IMG/VR virus record: IMGVR_UViG_3300037200_000222
Span: 1-37,632 of that record
Reading direction: 5' to 3' (one strand)
DNA: 37,632 nucleotides
From: a virus
Notes under the pieces: generated by a model
Database searches by the model: none
Seen by the model: the letters and a program-made list of their open reading frames with translations, nothing else
What the model was told of the DNA's origin: nothing
Program-made: the position numbers and the translations under genes
Shown here: positions 21,301-29,225 of the stretch, piece after piece
How the letters are laid out: each line of letters starts with the position of its first letter
How positions within the stretch are numbered: the stretch's first letter is position 1

Positions 21301-22882
21301 GGCGAACCTTGAAGGCATCACCAACAAGATGACGATCGCGGCAGGGAACCTTGCCACCGACGTGCAGAACCTGGCGAACGCGATCGATACCGACCTGAAC
21401 TCCGCGATGGCTCTCGCGGTCCTGTCCGGGAACAAGACCCAGACGGCGTTCAACAACGCGGCGACCGCGATCAAGAACGCGCACGGGAATATGACGTCGA
21501 TAGTCCCGTCGGTCGAGACCCTCGGCAAGTCCATATACCAGGATCTCGGCGGGAATATCCAGCAGACGAATGCCGAGCTTTCCACGTTCATGAAAGCCAT
21601 GGGACTCTCCCCGGGACAGATCAAGGCAATCCTCTCGCAGATAGACAGCTCATTCGCGACGACTGCTTCTAATGTTAACCACAGTCTTGAGACTATCCAG
21701 CAGGAAATCAACAGCCTGCACGGGAAGACCATTACCATCACCAGCCAGTATGTCACTTCCGGCGGTACGGTCCCGGGAGTCACCGAGGGCATCCCCTCGG
21801 GCGTTAAGGCGGCAGGCGGGATGCTCGTTCCCGGGTCAGGCTCGGGCGATACCGTCCCGGCGATGCTTTCCCCGGGTGAAGCGGTCGTGCCGAAGCACCT
21901 GGTCAGCGCCATTGCCCCGTTCCTCGGGGCGAACAAGGTCCCCGGGTTCGCTTCCGGCGGCATGGTCGCGCCGATGACAGCTCCCCTTCCCGACCCGACG
22001 GGGCTGCTGGCACTGCAGACGCAGATGGCCGGGACCACTTCCAATGCTGCCGCGTACCTCGCCACCGAGAAGCTCGACCAGACCGCGGTCACCAAGGCGC
22101 AGGCGGTCCTGGCTGCCGCGAAGACGGCTCTCGGCTACGACGAGAGCCACGCCAAGGCACTTGACGCCAAGACTGCCGCGGCGAAGCTCATCGACAGCAA
22201 GGCTGCCGCGGTACTGAAAGAAGCCGAATCCGCGGAAAGCAAAGCCAAGAGCAACCTTTCCGCGGCGGAGAAGATGAAGAAGGACAAGGACCAGCAGGAC
22301 GCGGTGAAGGCTCTCACGAAAGTTTATGACGCTGCCGCGAGCAAGGTCACGAAAGACAAGACCGCGCTGGCAGCAGCCGCCAAGCTGCTCTCCACGGACG
22401 AGCACGCGCTTTCCAGCGCGAAGACCGCGGAATCCCAGGATGCTTTCTCCCTGTGGCAGAAGCAGGATGCGCTCACGGCTATCACGGCATCCGCGGTCCA
22501 GGCTCAGCTCCGCACCACTGACGCGACCAAGCAGCTAGATGCACTGCAGGCTATCCAGTCGGGATCCAAGGGCGTCTCTTCCATGAACAGCCTCCTGCTC
22601 CCGGGAACGCCGCTGTCCACGCTGGCGAGCGCCATGCCCGGGCTGGGGCTCTACTGGGGCTCCTATGACTCCGGGGGCTATCTCCCGCCGGGGCTTTCTC
22701 TCGCGGTGAACGGCACCGGGGCACCTGAGCCGGTCGGGGCGGCTGCTAATCCCGGGGAACTGCACAGTCATATCAGCGTCAATCTTGACGGGCAGCAGAT
22801 ATGGCAGGCAGTCCAGAAGCAGGGGCTGAAATACGGACTCAGGAATAATGGGCTTGCCACCGGCTTGATGAAGCCAAAGTAG
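18302..22882 (+). CDS. tail tape measure protein
   Basis: ATG at 18302 with GAGGAGG upstream (spacing about 12); 1,526 residues, the second largest protein here. Residues 1-260 are acidic and helical. Hydrophobic stretches around 295-350 (IIALSGSLIALSAAAVGL), 450-530 and 590-630 resemble the membrane-active parts of tape measures. About 1160-1220 has the familiar GGMLVPGSGSGDTVPAMLSPGEAVVP segment found near the C-termini of actinophage tape measures, here split around GGMVAP. Residues 1240-1400 form a long Ala/Lys-rich coiled coil (KAQAVLAAAKTALGYDESHA onward). No lysozyme or peptidase domain is evident. The protein sets tail length; at about 1.5 angstrom per residue the tail would be roughly 230 nm, an estimate from the usual rule. 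It would be processed or chaperoned by the 15476 products. Confidence 0.92.
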   Translation: MPELPKVSQDFTADATAYSDAIDEMITKNEELVTSIRNVQDAIDEMHGKTIDIGFDEDEIMEQLAYINEIIDDATRDRTVTILVKYVTEGNPEDVQAATELIKQEVIPANNDNALGVTSDYMQDLVDEATKLNDVMNETGTLGDEGAAALERLADEYDLAGSAASRLAAQERSLAAAFIEDKINSGDLAESADGVASKMGLAGEAADDLAAGYERLHNNTVFTADDMNVLNDALARTVVDAEGVTRYIEPAATATKALGQAAADSIPTWFSWTRQFQTFGGAAEMALGKMVPLVTSIAAWHLVLDSVAEGIIALSGSLIALSAAAVGLAPSFLDIYNHLTATRDQIEAFGIEIAPFNQWFLNLQHAMQTQAIELYGEALLDMGKAGSSTATAIENAGGAIDRMGAKISEWVGSNTDFAQTISKGADYAKDLGDILGNLIVIIDELIRADSGVVNIVLTFARVFTGAIVAVLGFSETLDKVLLIGHAFLLWGGLLSSFLINLALVFLKPVAGILSFIAGTKSATVAIGEFEAAQSALAGEEIAANPLQKMGIVLQSLVVSLKGMGTAIATWAAEVGTSMAEAEGVVATGAAGIEGIIAVLDIVPGIVWIAAIAAGIGYLAYQTTQASASTAAFISKLNESLGQMNISQQATQGMTDAVGQLDAKIASTNVSSELQNWGGSWQHFGDDARGVITDMVSGIASLSSGNVIGGLEKVGDAVKGIFVPGAGAAQQAKTDISAYEQAISGLTSSQATLFKVAGATMQQNGMTFTQALGLMDAAGIKSGESFQEDMTQVNGLITGYKNLGVQGGLLGNSINAITLQTEDQESEISKITSAWTNFISLVTGGQSAFDTFGQQMFSVAQALGATSTTLETESGKASVKVETTATSMSSLASAVKDSKTSFNGLSSASLNLQQTFLSGVSDASNQINSLLELSSAAGAGKQGLAEVSQAGKDMVAEMLPVAQGSAAATTDLYALAQQAGYTGNDSFKALATWVGNTQNPMANLEGITNKMTIAAGNLATDVQNLANAIDTDLNSAMALAVLSGNKTQTAFNNAATAIKNAHGNMTSIVPSVETLGKSIYQDLGGNIQQTNAELSTFMKAMGLSPGQIKAILSQIDSSFATTASNVNHSLETIQQEINSLHGKTITITSQYVTSGGTVPGVTEGIPSGVKAAGGMLVPGSGSGDTVPAMLSPGEAVVPKHLVSAIAPFLGANKVPGFASGGMVAPMTAPLPDPTGLLALQTQMAGTTSNAAAYLATEKLDQTAVTKAQAVLAAAKTALGYDESHAKALDAKTAAAKLIDSKAAAVLKEAESAESKAKSNLSAAEKMKKDKDQQDAVKALTKVYDAAASKVTKDKTALAAAAKLLSTDEHALSSAKTAESQDAFSLWQKQDALTAITASAVQAQLRTTDATKQLDALQAIQSGSKGVSSMNSLLLPGTPLSTLASAMPGLGLYWGSYDSGGYLPPGLSLAVNGTGAPEPVGAAANPGELHSHISVNLDGQQIWQAVQKQGLKYGLRNNGLATGLMKPK

Positions 22883-22890
22883 GAGTTTTA

Positions 22891-23085
22891 ATGCTGCTTA
22901 TCACATGTAATACGTGCGGAGCGCAGGGCTTTACTAACAATGGTCGCTATCCAGATGAGGCACTGCAGTGCGAATGCTGTCCTGAAGGTCACAATCACGG
23001 GAAGTCCGCGAACGAGACCGGGGTCATCTGCCGCCCGGTGACGATCACCGTCGTCCCGGGCAGCCAGTCGCTGAGGATGGGATAA
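22891..23085 (+). CDS. small Cys-rich protein after tape measure
   Basis: ATG at 22891 with GGAG eight bases upstream; 64 residues. It has CNTC (6-9), CECC (27-30), HNH at 34-36 and C47, plausible ligands for one or two zinc ions. The C-terminal part (VTITVVPGSQSLRMG) is a short strand. I do not recognise it. The next ATG follows its stop directly (TAAATGG), suggesting coupled translation. It is one of five small Cys-rich proteins between virion genes here. Confidence 0.65.
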   Translation: MLLITCNTCGAQGFTNNGRYPDEALQCECCPEGHNHGKSANETGVICRPVTITVVPGSQSLRMG

Positions 23086-23493
23086 ATGGCTGCCATCGAC
23101 AATACCGAAGCCAGCGCCCTGCTGAACGCGATCCTGCGCCAGCAGGCTACCGCGTCCACCACGGGAATCAACCTGCGCCTGGGGTCTACTTCCCCGAGCG
23201 GCAGTTCCGACATGACCGAGCTGGCGAACGGCAACGGGTATACCACCGGCGGGACCGCCTGCACATTCGGCGCAGCCTCGATCGTCTCCGGGGTACCCAC
23301 GAGCTACAACACCTCGGTTCTTACCTGGACTAATACTTCCGGGGGCTGGACTATCAACGGGGTGGAGCTGTGGGATCAGGCAGGAAGTCCTAACAGGTGG
23401 ATGTGGGGCACCTGGATCGGGGCTCCGATCTCTATTGCGAACGGCAACTCGTTCAGCGTGCCTGCCAGCGGGATTATCGCGACCCTGCAATGA
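23086..23493 (+). CDS. tail tip beta protein; repeat-related to 24021 C-terminus
   Basis: ATG at 23086 immediately after the previous stop; 135 residues. The sequence SALLNAILRQQATASTT, LRLGSTSPSGSSDMTELANG, TLTWTNTSGGWTINGVELWD style and the terminal FSVPASGIIATLQ are repeated with changes in residues about 285-420 of the 24021 product (VLDAILLQQPVAST, LRLGSSSPGAAADMTELANG, ALTWTNTSGGWEITGLEFWD, FAIPSGSLEIFL). So this is a free-standing copy of that domain. Similar short proteins occur after the tape measure in actinophages, where they are called tail or minor tail proteins. It is probably part of the tail tip or fibre. Confidence 0.72.
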   Translation: MAAIDNTEASALLNAILRQQATASTTGINLRLGSTSPSGSSDMTELANGNGYTTGGTACTFGAASIVSGVPTSYNTSVLTWTNTSGGWTINGVELWDQAGSPNRWMWGTWIGAPISIANGNSFSVPASGIIATLQ

Positions 23494-23582
23494 CGGGAGA
23501 GACGATGGAAGAGCCCCCCCCTGAGATCACCTGCTCCGGCGGGATATCAATCTCCCTGACGATACCGGAGGAAGAGGAATGA
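23490..23582 (+). CDS. 30-residue acidic small protein
   Basis: ATG at 23490 overlaps the previous stop (ATGA), and the TGA at 23580-23582 overlaps the next ATG (ATGA), so both junctions have the four-base overlap typical of real genes here. The product has Pro and Glu-rich ends around SGGISISLTIP. An internal ATG at 23505 preceded by GGGAG could be used instead. It may work mainly to couple translation between its neighbours. Not recognised. Confidence 0.5.
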   Translation: MTGETMEEPPPEITCSGGISISLTIPEEEE

Positions 23583-23992
23583 CCGCAGCCATTTACACAT
23601 CCCCGGCGACGACCGCGATGACCGCGTTCACGGCGACGCTGAACGGGGGCACGATGGCGATCTACACCGGGACCCAGCCGGTGACCAACGCGGCTCTCAC
23701 GGGCACCAAGATCGTCACCCTGGCGCTGTCCGCGACGGCTTTCGCCGCACCCACCACCACCGGCAGCGGCAACTCGACCATCGTGCAGGCGGCAGCGAAT
23801 GTCATCACCGCCGGGACCGCGACCAGCACCAACACCGCGGGGTATTTCGCACTCCTCGGGTCCACGGGATCAACGATCGCAACGGGACTATGCGGGACTT
23901 CCGGCGCGGACCTCAACCTGTCCTCGCTGGCAATCGCGGACGGGGCAATAGTCAGCTGCAGCTCATTCTCTGTTCAGCTGCCCCTTTACTAA
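23579..23992 (+). CDS. small beta-rich tail protein
   Basis: ATG at 23579 overlapping the previous stop, with GAGGAAGAGGA upstream; 137 residues of Ala, Thr, Ser and Gly with alternating hydrophobics (GTMAIYTGTQPVTNAALTG, KIVTLALSATAF, ADGAIVSCSSFSVQLPLY). It looks like a compact beta sandwich of the kind found in phage fibre and tip proteins. No Cys pair or transmembrane helix is convincing. Position within the tip gene run supports a structural role; I do not know the family. Confidence 0.68.
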   Translation: MTAAIYTSPATTAMTAFTATLNGGTMAIYTGTQPVTNAALTGTKIVTLALSATAFAAPTTTGSGNSTIVQAAANVITAGTATSTNTAGYFALLGSTGSTIATGLCGTSGADLNLSSLAIADGAIVSCSSFSVQLPLY

Positions 23993-24020
23993 CAGGCATC
24001 TCTAGCGGCAGGGGAGGATT

Positions 24021-25283
24021 ATGGCGATCTCCCTTGTCCAGCACGCCGGCGGCTCCTCCACGAGCAACGCGGTCACGATCACCCTCGCCGCGACCGGCGC
24101 CAATAACGCCCTGATTGTCGTCGCCAGCTATAACGAGACGACCGACAGCAATCTTTCCGGGATAACCCTCGGCGGCTCAGCCTCGGGCTGGTCATCGCAG
24201 GTGTACAGCGAGGGCACCGACGCGTTCAACGTAGCCGTCTGGGCTAACTTCGGCATCGCCGGGGGGCAGACTTCCCTGGTCGTCACCGGGAACGACGCTG
24301 ACGGCACCAGTGACATCTCGGTGGATGCCTACGAGGTCTCCGGGCTGGCTAACACCAATGTCCTGGATAAGACCTCGCAGCAGGAGGTTGACGGCAGCGG
24401 CGATGCGTGGTCCTCGACCGCGACCGCGACGACGAGCCAGGCTGCCGAGTTCATCCTCGGCTGGATCACCGGGTACAACAACGCCGGAGCCGCCTGGACC
24501 ATCACCGGTCCCGCCTCCCCCTGGGTGAATGAGGCACAGCTCACCCCGGCAGACAGCGGCGGCTATCCCAGCCAGCGTTCCGGGTACCAGATCGCCGCCA
24601 GCGAGGCTGCATTCACTTACTCGGGTACGACGAACACCACCGCGACTAATCTCTACTACCAGGCTGGCGTAGCAACTTTCAAGGGCGCAGGATCCGCTCA
24701 GGCGGGTCCGAAGTTCTATCCCCAGGGCGCGGTCCAGGCGAAACGGCAGCGGCTTCCCCTGCAGGGCAGGATCCGGTCCTCCCCCGGCGGACCCGCGTCC
24801 ACGACGAGCATCGTCGCCACCGGGAAGATCACGTTCCAGCCTTTCGGGTCCCTGGGGTACGTCACCGGGACCGCGGGGCTGATGGACAGCACCCAGGCGC
24901 TGTCGGTACTGGACGCGATCCTGCTGCAGCAGCCTGTCGCGTCCACGGGGAATCTCACCCTGCGCCTGGGCAGCAGCTCCCCGGGTGCCGCCGCGGACAT
25001 GACCGAGCTAGCGAATGGCAACGGCTATACCCAGGGCGGGCAGGTCTGCGCCTTCAATGCCGCGAGTGCGGGGGCTGCATTCAACTCGACAGCACTGACC
25101 TGGACGAATACCAGCGGGGGCTGGGAGATCACCGGACTGGAATTCTGGGATGAGTCCAATCCGGTGCACGGGGGGACAGGGGTCCGGTGGCTTTTCGCGG
25201 ACTGGTCCGGGAATCCGGTAGCAGTTGCCGCCGGGAATACATTCGCAATCCCTTCCGGGTCGCTGGAAATCTTCCTACGGTGA
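24021..25283 (+). CDS. two-domain tail tip protein
   Basis: ATG at 24021 with GGGGAGG upstream; 420 residues. Residues 1-218 are one beta domain (LVQHAGGSSTSNAVTITLAA, ANNALIVVASYNET and later AGVATFKG). This resembles residues about 225-470 of the 25555 product (ALLVVMTSFDYQ, EFALALQEI) and the start of the 29777 product, suggesting a shared module. A basic linker (about 225-262, QAKRQRLPLQGRIR) follows. Residues about 285-420 duplicate the 23086 protein. The domain architecture is that of a multi-module minor tail or fibre protein. The modules may bind the cell surface, but no active-site pattern is visible. Confidence 0.72.
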   Translation: MAISLVQHAGGSSTSNAVTITLAATGANNALIVVASYNETTDSNLSGITLGGSASGWSSQVYSEGTDAFNVAVWANFGIAGGQTSLVVTGNDADGTSDISVDAYEVSGLANTNVLDKTSQQEVDGSGDAWSSTATATTSQAAEFILGWITGYNNAGAAWTITGPASPWVNEAQLTPADSGGYPSQRSGYQIAASEAAFTYSGTTNTTATNLYYQAGVATFKGAGSAQAGPKFYPQGAVQAKRQRLPLQGRIRSSPGGPASTTSIVATGKITFQPFGSLGYVTGTAGLMDSTQALSVLDAILLQQPVASTGNLTLRLGSSSPGAAADMTELANGNGYTQGGQVCAFNAASAGAAFNSTALTWTNTSGGWEITGLEFWDESNPVHGGTGVRWLFADWSGNPVAVAAGNTFAIPSGSLEIFLR

Positions 25284-25295
25284 TAGAGGTTCAGT

Positions 25296-25562
25296 ATGCC
25301 TTGCATGAACCGGCGCGGCTGCGCCGAGCGGTTCCGTGACCGTCTCAGCGTCAGTCAGCTTACCGCCATCCTTGCGCATCACGGCAGCTGCGCGGAATGC
25401 GGTAACGACGTGACCGATAATCCGCGGTTCGCTGATTCCGGGAAAGCCCTGGTCCCGTATTGCCCGGGGTGCTTTGAGGAACAGCGGGCAACAGGCGCGC
25501 CTGGACCGTTTGAGTACGGGAAGCCCCGGGTTTTCCCTCAGCGGACGCTGACAGATGGCTAA
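25296..25562 (+). CDS. small zinc-finger-like protein
   Basis: ATG at 25296, preceded only by weak AGAGG; 88 residues. CAEC (32-35) and CPGC (56-59) make a likely zinc site, and C3 and C9 lie near the basic N-terminus. The region between is helical (SVSQLTAILAHHG). It overlaps the next gene's ATG by eight bases. No known role, but it fits the series of short CxxC proteins here. Low-complexity or repeat signs are absent. Confidence 0.65.
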   Translation: MPCMNRRGCAERFRDRLSVSQLTAILAHHGSCAECGNDVTDNPRFADSGKALVPYCPGCFEEQRATGAPGPFEYGKPRVFPQRTLTDG

Positions 25563-27015
25563 TCCCGTTGGTCCCAGCGGCAACTGGACTCTCGTTTTCG
25601 AGGACGACTTTCCCGGGACCACTCTTAACACGGCTAACTGGACTGCCGTAAACGGCGCCGTCAACAGCGGCGTGACAACGAAATCGTCTTCCGTGTCCGT
25701 GTCCGGGGGCTACTGCCAGCTGATCCTCGCCGCCATGATCAACAGCAACTCGGTCAACGGGTTCCCCGGACCCTCCACCGGTCCCGAGTTCGTCGTCGGG
25801 AACTGCATCGAGGCGATGGTCAGCTTCCCCGGTCCGAGCGGGGACGAGGCGTACAACTGGCCGGCATTCTGGGCATCCGGGGCTGACTGGCCGGCGAACG
25901 GCGAAGAAGACATCTTCGAGAGCTATAACGGGACTCCCTCGGCGCTTAACTATCATACTTCCGAGGGCGCCAATAACGGTCCGTTCCCCAGCGGATCCTG
26001 GTGTAACAGCTTCCACACCTATACCTGCGTCCGGGGACCGGGCACCATCGACGTCTACTGGGACGGGGTGCTGGAGCGGAGCGTCACGCTCGTCGATGAC
26101 GGCGGTCCGCAGTCCATCTTGTTCCTCATCGGGTCAGCCAATACTGTCTCCGATACCGCGGTGACGCTCGTCGAGTACGTCCGCATGTGGACCCCGGGAG
26201 GCAGCGGACCCACCGGGATCACCTCCACGGGCTCCATCTCCCTGCAGCCCCTGAAAACATCAGGGAATGCCAGCGCCACCACCGCCGGGAATATCACCCA
26301 GGATGCCTCCACCCCGGCGGTAGTCACGGCATCCGGGTCCGCGGGCAGCTCATTGACCACGGCGAGCTTCTCCCCCCCGGCGAATGCCCTGCTCGTGGTG
26401 ATGACCAGCTTTGATTACCAGGCGGCTAATACCACCTCCCCCGTGTTCACGATCAGCGACTCGGCAAGCGGCACCTACACCGCGGGACCCTCGGTCTTCG
26501 ACGGCTCCCGGGGGATAGCCGCGATCTGGACGAGGTATCTCTTCACTGCCCCCGGGGCTATGACCGTGAGCATCTCCAACTCCGGACCCAGCGCTACCCA
26601 CGGGCAGATCCTCGCGGTGTACGTCCTGAACAACGCGGGCTCGGTGCAGACCGAAGCCGCCTCCGACACCGCGGACTCGGCTACCGCGGTCACCGCGTGG
26701 ACCATGGGGATCACCACCACGGTCTCCGGGTCCTGGGTGCTGGCTGCCGCGGCAGGAGCGGCACTGGGGACGATCACCCCGCAGAGCACCACCACGGGCT
26801 TGGAGACCTACCAGGACTCCACGGACGAGGTGAGCCTGCTCACGGGCAAGCAGTGCGCCGCGACAGTAACCCCGGTTCACGTGAACCTGGGCTGGACTTC
26901 CTCGGTCGCCGGGGAATTCGCGCTGGCGCTGCAGGAGATCCTGCCCCTGATCACCCCCCCGCCGCCCCCGTTCGCGCTCACCATGCAAGCGGTCAAGCGC
27001 GCATCATCTTACTAA
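25555..27015 (+). CDS. GH16-like tail protein with beta module
   Basis: ATG at 25555; 486 residues. Residues 10-215 match the glycoside hydrolase family 16 jelly roll: WTLVFEDDFPGTTLNTANWT (11-30), YNWPAFWASGADWP (100-113), GEEDIFESYNG (116-126) and HTYTCVRGPGTIDVYWDG (154-171). The catalytic pattern E-x-D-x-x-E is present as Glu117, Asp119 and Glu122, so hydrolysis of a beta-glucan or galactan is plausible. Residues 220-470 form a second beta domain like those of the 24021 and 29777 products. The end is PPPPP and a short basic tail. No signal peptide is present, as expected for a virion part. It could degrade host capsule or wall glycan on contact; substrate is unknown. Confidence 0.8.
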   Translation: MANPVGPSGNWTLVFEDDFPGTTLNTANWTAVNGAVNSGVTTKSSSVSVSGGYCQLILAAMINSNSVNGFPGPSTGPEFVVGNCIEAMVSFPGPSGDEAYNWPAFWASGADWPANGEEDIFESYNGTPSALNYHTSEGANNGPFPSGSWCNSFHTYTCVRGPGTIDVYWDGVLERSVTLVDDGGPQSILFLIGSANTVSDTAVTLVEYVRMWTPGGSGPTGITSTGSISLQPLKTSGNASATTAGNITQDASTPAVVTASGSAGSSLTTASFSPPANALLVVMTSFDYQAANTTSPVFTISDSASGTYTAGPSVFDGSRGIAAIWTRYLFTAPGAMTVSISNSGPSATHGQILAVYVLNNAGSVQTEAASDTADSATAVTAWTMGITTTVSGSWVLAAAAGAALGTITPQSTTTGLETYQDSTDEVSLLTGKQCAATVTPVHVNLGWTSSVAGEFALALQEILPLITPPPPPFALTMQAVKRASSY

Positions 27016-27026
27016 GGAGGCAGGCG

Positions 27027-27431
27027 GTGTTCCCGGCTTTCTCCTCTATCCCCGGGCAGTCCGTCCCAGGACGGTTCACTATCAATTATCCCGGGGGAGT
27101 CACCCCGGTGGTATCTGCGTATCGCTATTACGGGCAGTTCCCCGCGGTCTGGATGGACTACGAGAATGCCTTTCTCGGGGAGACGCTGTACGCGATCCCC
27201 GGGGAACTTTACCTGATTGATGTCGCGAACACCAGGCAGGGGCTCACCATCCCGCCGCCAGGTCCTTCCTGGAACCTCACCGAGGAGGAGGAAATGCTGC
27301 TGCTAATTGACATCACCCCTCCCCGAAAGCCCGATGACCCTGCCGTTATCCGCGCCAGGAATACTACGACGCAGCAAGCTCACAGAGACATGAAACGGCG
27401 CATGGAGATGCTCGCCAGGGGGAGAGCCTGA
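27027..27431 (+). CDS. tail tip protein of unknown function
   Basis: GTG at 27027 behind AAGGAGG (27014-27020), eleven bases after the preceding stop; 134 residues. The frame is open further upstream, but only as a shadow of the GH16-like gene. It begins FPAFSSIPGQSVPGRFTINY, contains YYGQFPAVWMDYENAFLG, then GELYLIDVAN, and ends with a charged helix (DMKRRMEMLARGRA). Not recognised. Similar short proteins with an acidic LTEEEE segment are found ahead of tailspikes in some actinophages and may be small baseplate or adaptor proteins. The stop overlaps the next ATG (TGATG). Confidence 0.65.
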   Translation: MFPAFSSIPGQSVPGRFTINYPGGVTPVVSAYRYYGQFPAVWMDYENAFLGETLYAIPGELYLIDVANTRQGLTIPPPGPSWNLTEEEEMLLLIDITPPRKPDDPAVIRARNTTTQQAHRDMKRRMEMLARGRA

Positions 27432-29215
27432 TGGCTGTCGAGGTCTTCGCTAATAACTCGGCGACGAATGTCTCCTCTGGGGGAACGGACGCCCCGGCAG
27501 GCGGCACCATCGAGACCTGGACGGTACTGTCCTCCTCGTCTTTCCCTGCCGCGAGCAGTACCGCGACCCCGCCGACGCAGTTCCATGTCACCGACCCGGA
27601 AGCCTACTCCGAGGTCATTCTCGTCACCAATGTCTCAGGAAATACCTGGACCGTGACGAGAGGCGCGGAGAGTACCACTCCGGTGGCGCATTTGGCTGAT
27701 TTCCAGGTGTACCAGGTGTCCACGGCAGGGGCGCTGACCCAGTTGCGCAGTACCGACTGGCTGAACGTGGTCACGATGTTCGGGGCTGACCCGACCGGTA
27801 CGAATGATTCAACTGCTGCAATCCAGGCTGCCGTCACCGCCGTTCCTTCTTCCGGCGGGGTAGTCTACCTGCCCGCGGGAACTTATAAAGTCAGTACCAC
27901 GATCACCTGCACTGCATCCGGCGTCTACCTGATAGGTGACGGTCCGTGGGTCACGACCATCAAGTTCACCGGGACCGGGGACTGCTTGCGCTGGTATGAC
28001 GCCAGCACTTATACCACCCGGACAATCAACGGCGGCGGTCCGGTAGGCATCACGGTCAACATCAGCAGCTCCGGTTCGGGATCATGCGCCCTGCATGCCG
28101 GGGATATCCTGCAGTTCCGGTTCAATATCACGGTGGAAGGCTCGGGGAGTTCTTCCAGCACCGGCATTCACCTGGATAACCAGAACTACTGGACCGAGCA
28201 GGCGAACGGCGTCGCTTATATCGATTCGTGCACCCAGGACGTAATCTTCGACTGCGGCGGCGCGAGCACCTCGAACGGCAGTTTCGACCGGGGCGACTTC
28301 ACCTTCTACCTGTCGCATAAGACCTTCACCGGGAACTGCATCACCTGGCAGAACGGCGCCTACCAGTTCGGCGGGTGGGTCCGCGTCTATGGCAACATCA
28401 ACTCCAGCTCCAGCACCTTCACCAAGGCAGTGCTCGCCATCACCGGCTCAGCCCCCGGGGGGCATACCGCATCGTACTCCGGACTGCAGTGCGGGCTTGA
28501 CATCAACGTGGAGTCTGATGAGGCGCAGACTTACACGTTCCAGACGATCAACTTCGGCAGCACGAACAACACGATCACGGACTCTTTCGGAAATGTCAAC
28601 TTCGGCTCGGGAAACCAGTTCACCACTTCGAATATCACTAGCGTGTCCGGTCAGTTCACCTTTGAGGGGCCGGTGATCGGAGACAACACCCTGAACGAGA
28701 TGACTCTCACCGGGCGGCTCGCCGTTCCCAGCGAGGCATTCTTTTTCTCCTCGGTGTATCTCGGGGAACTCGGATCGGCACCTTCCACCCCCTCGGGCGG
28801 GGGTCTGCTGTACGTGGACGGATCCGGGAACCTCTGGTATATCTCGCCCGGGGCGGTATCGACTGAGCTGTCGGCGGCAGTCACCTCGATCACGGCAGGG
28901 GACACCTCGATCACGGTAGGCGGAACCGCTGCCGCCCCGACCATTGAGACCGGATCGCTCGACAAGATCGCCGGTGATCACGTCACAGCAGGTTCCTGGT
29001 CGAACAACAACCACGGCATCACCAGCCTGGCGCTGGTGGGGCTTTCCGGGAGCACCGGCGCGACAGCGGCATCACGCTACGTCGGGGCAATAGCCTCAGG
29101 GTCCGCCCCGGCGTCAGGTACTTTCAATACCGGCGATTTCATTATCATCCAGACCGGGGGAATTGCTATCTGCACTGCAGGCGGCACCCCCGGGACATGG
29201 ACCGCAATAACATAA
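27431..29215 (+). CDS. tailspike with pectate-lyase-like beta-helix
   Basis: ATG at 27431 overlapping the previous stop (TGATG); 594 residues. Residues 1-105 are an N-terminal beta module. Residues 114-170 match the opening of the Pectate_lyase_3 fold: FGADPTGTNDSTAAIQAAV and GGVVYLPAGTYKVSTTIT. The region to about 440 has the short-strand rhythm of a right-handed beta-helix. Residues 440-594 are Gly/Ser/Thr-rich with SITAGDTSITVGG and a small end domain. Such proteins form trimeric spikes that bind and often cut surface polysaccharide. No specific active-site residues can be named with confidence. With the GH16-like protein nearby, the tip carries two candidate depolymerases. Confidence 0.82.
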   Translation: MAVEVFANNSATNVSSGGTDAPAGGTIETWTVLSSSSFPAASSTATPPTQFHVTDPEAYSEVILVTNVSGNTWTVTRGAESTTPVAHLADFQVYQVSTAGALTQLRSTDWLNVVTMFGADPTGTNDSTAAIQAAVTAVPSSGGVVYLPAGTYKVSTTITCTASGVYLIGDGPWVTTIKFTGTGDCLRWYDASTYTTRTINGGGPVGITVNISSSGSGSCALHAGDILQFRFNITVEGSGSSSSTGIHLDNQNYWTEQANGVAYIDSCTQDVIFDCGGASTSNGSFDRGDFTFYLSHKTFTGNCITWQNGAYQFGGWVRVYGNINSSSSTFTKAVLAITGSAPGGHTASYSGLQCGLDINVESDEAQTYTFQTINFGSTNNTITDSFGNVNFGSGNQFTTSNITSVSGQFTFEGPVIGDNTLNEMTLTGRLAVPSEAFFFSSVYLGELGSAPSTPSGGGLLYVDGSGNLWYISPGAVSTELSAAVTSITAGDTSITVGGTAAAPTIETGSLDKIAGDHVTAGSWSNNNHGITSLALVGLSGSTGATAASRYVGAIASGSAPASGTFNTGDFIIIQTGGIAICTAGGTPGTWTAIT

Positions 29216-29225
29216 CAGGAGTTGT

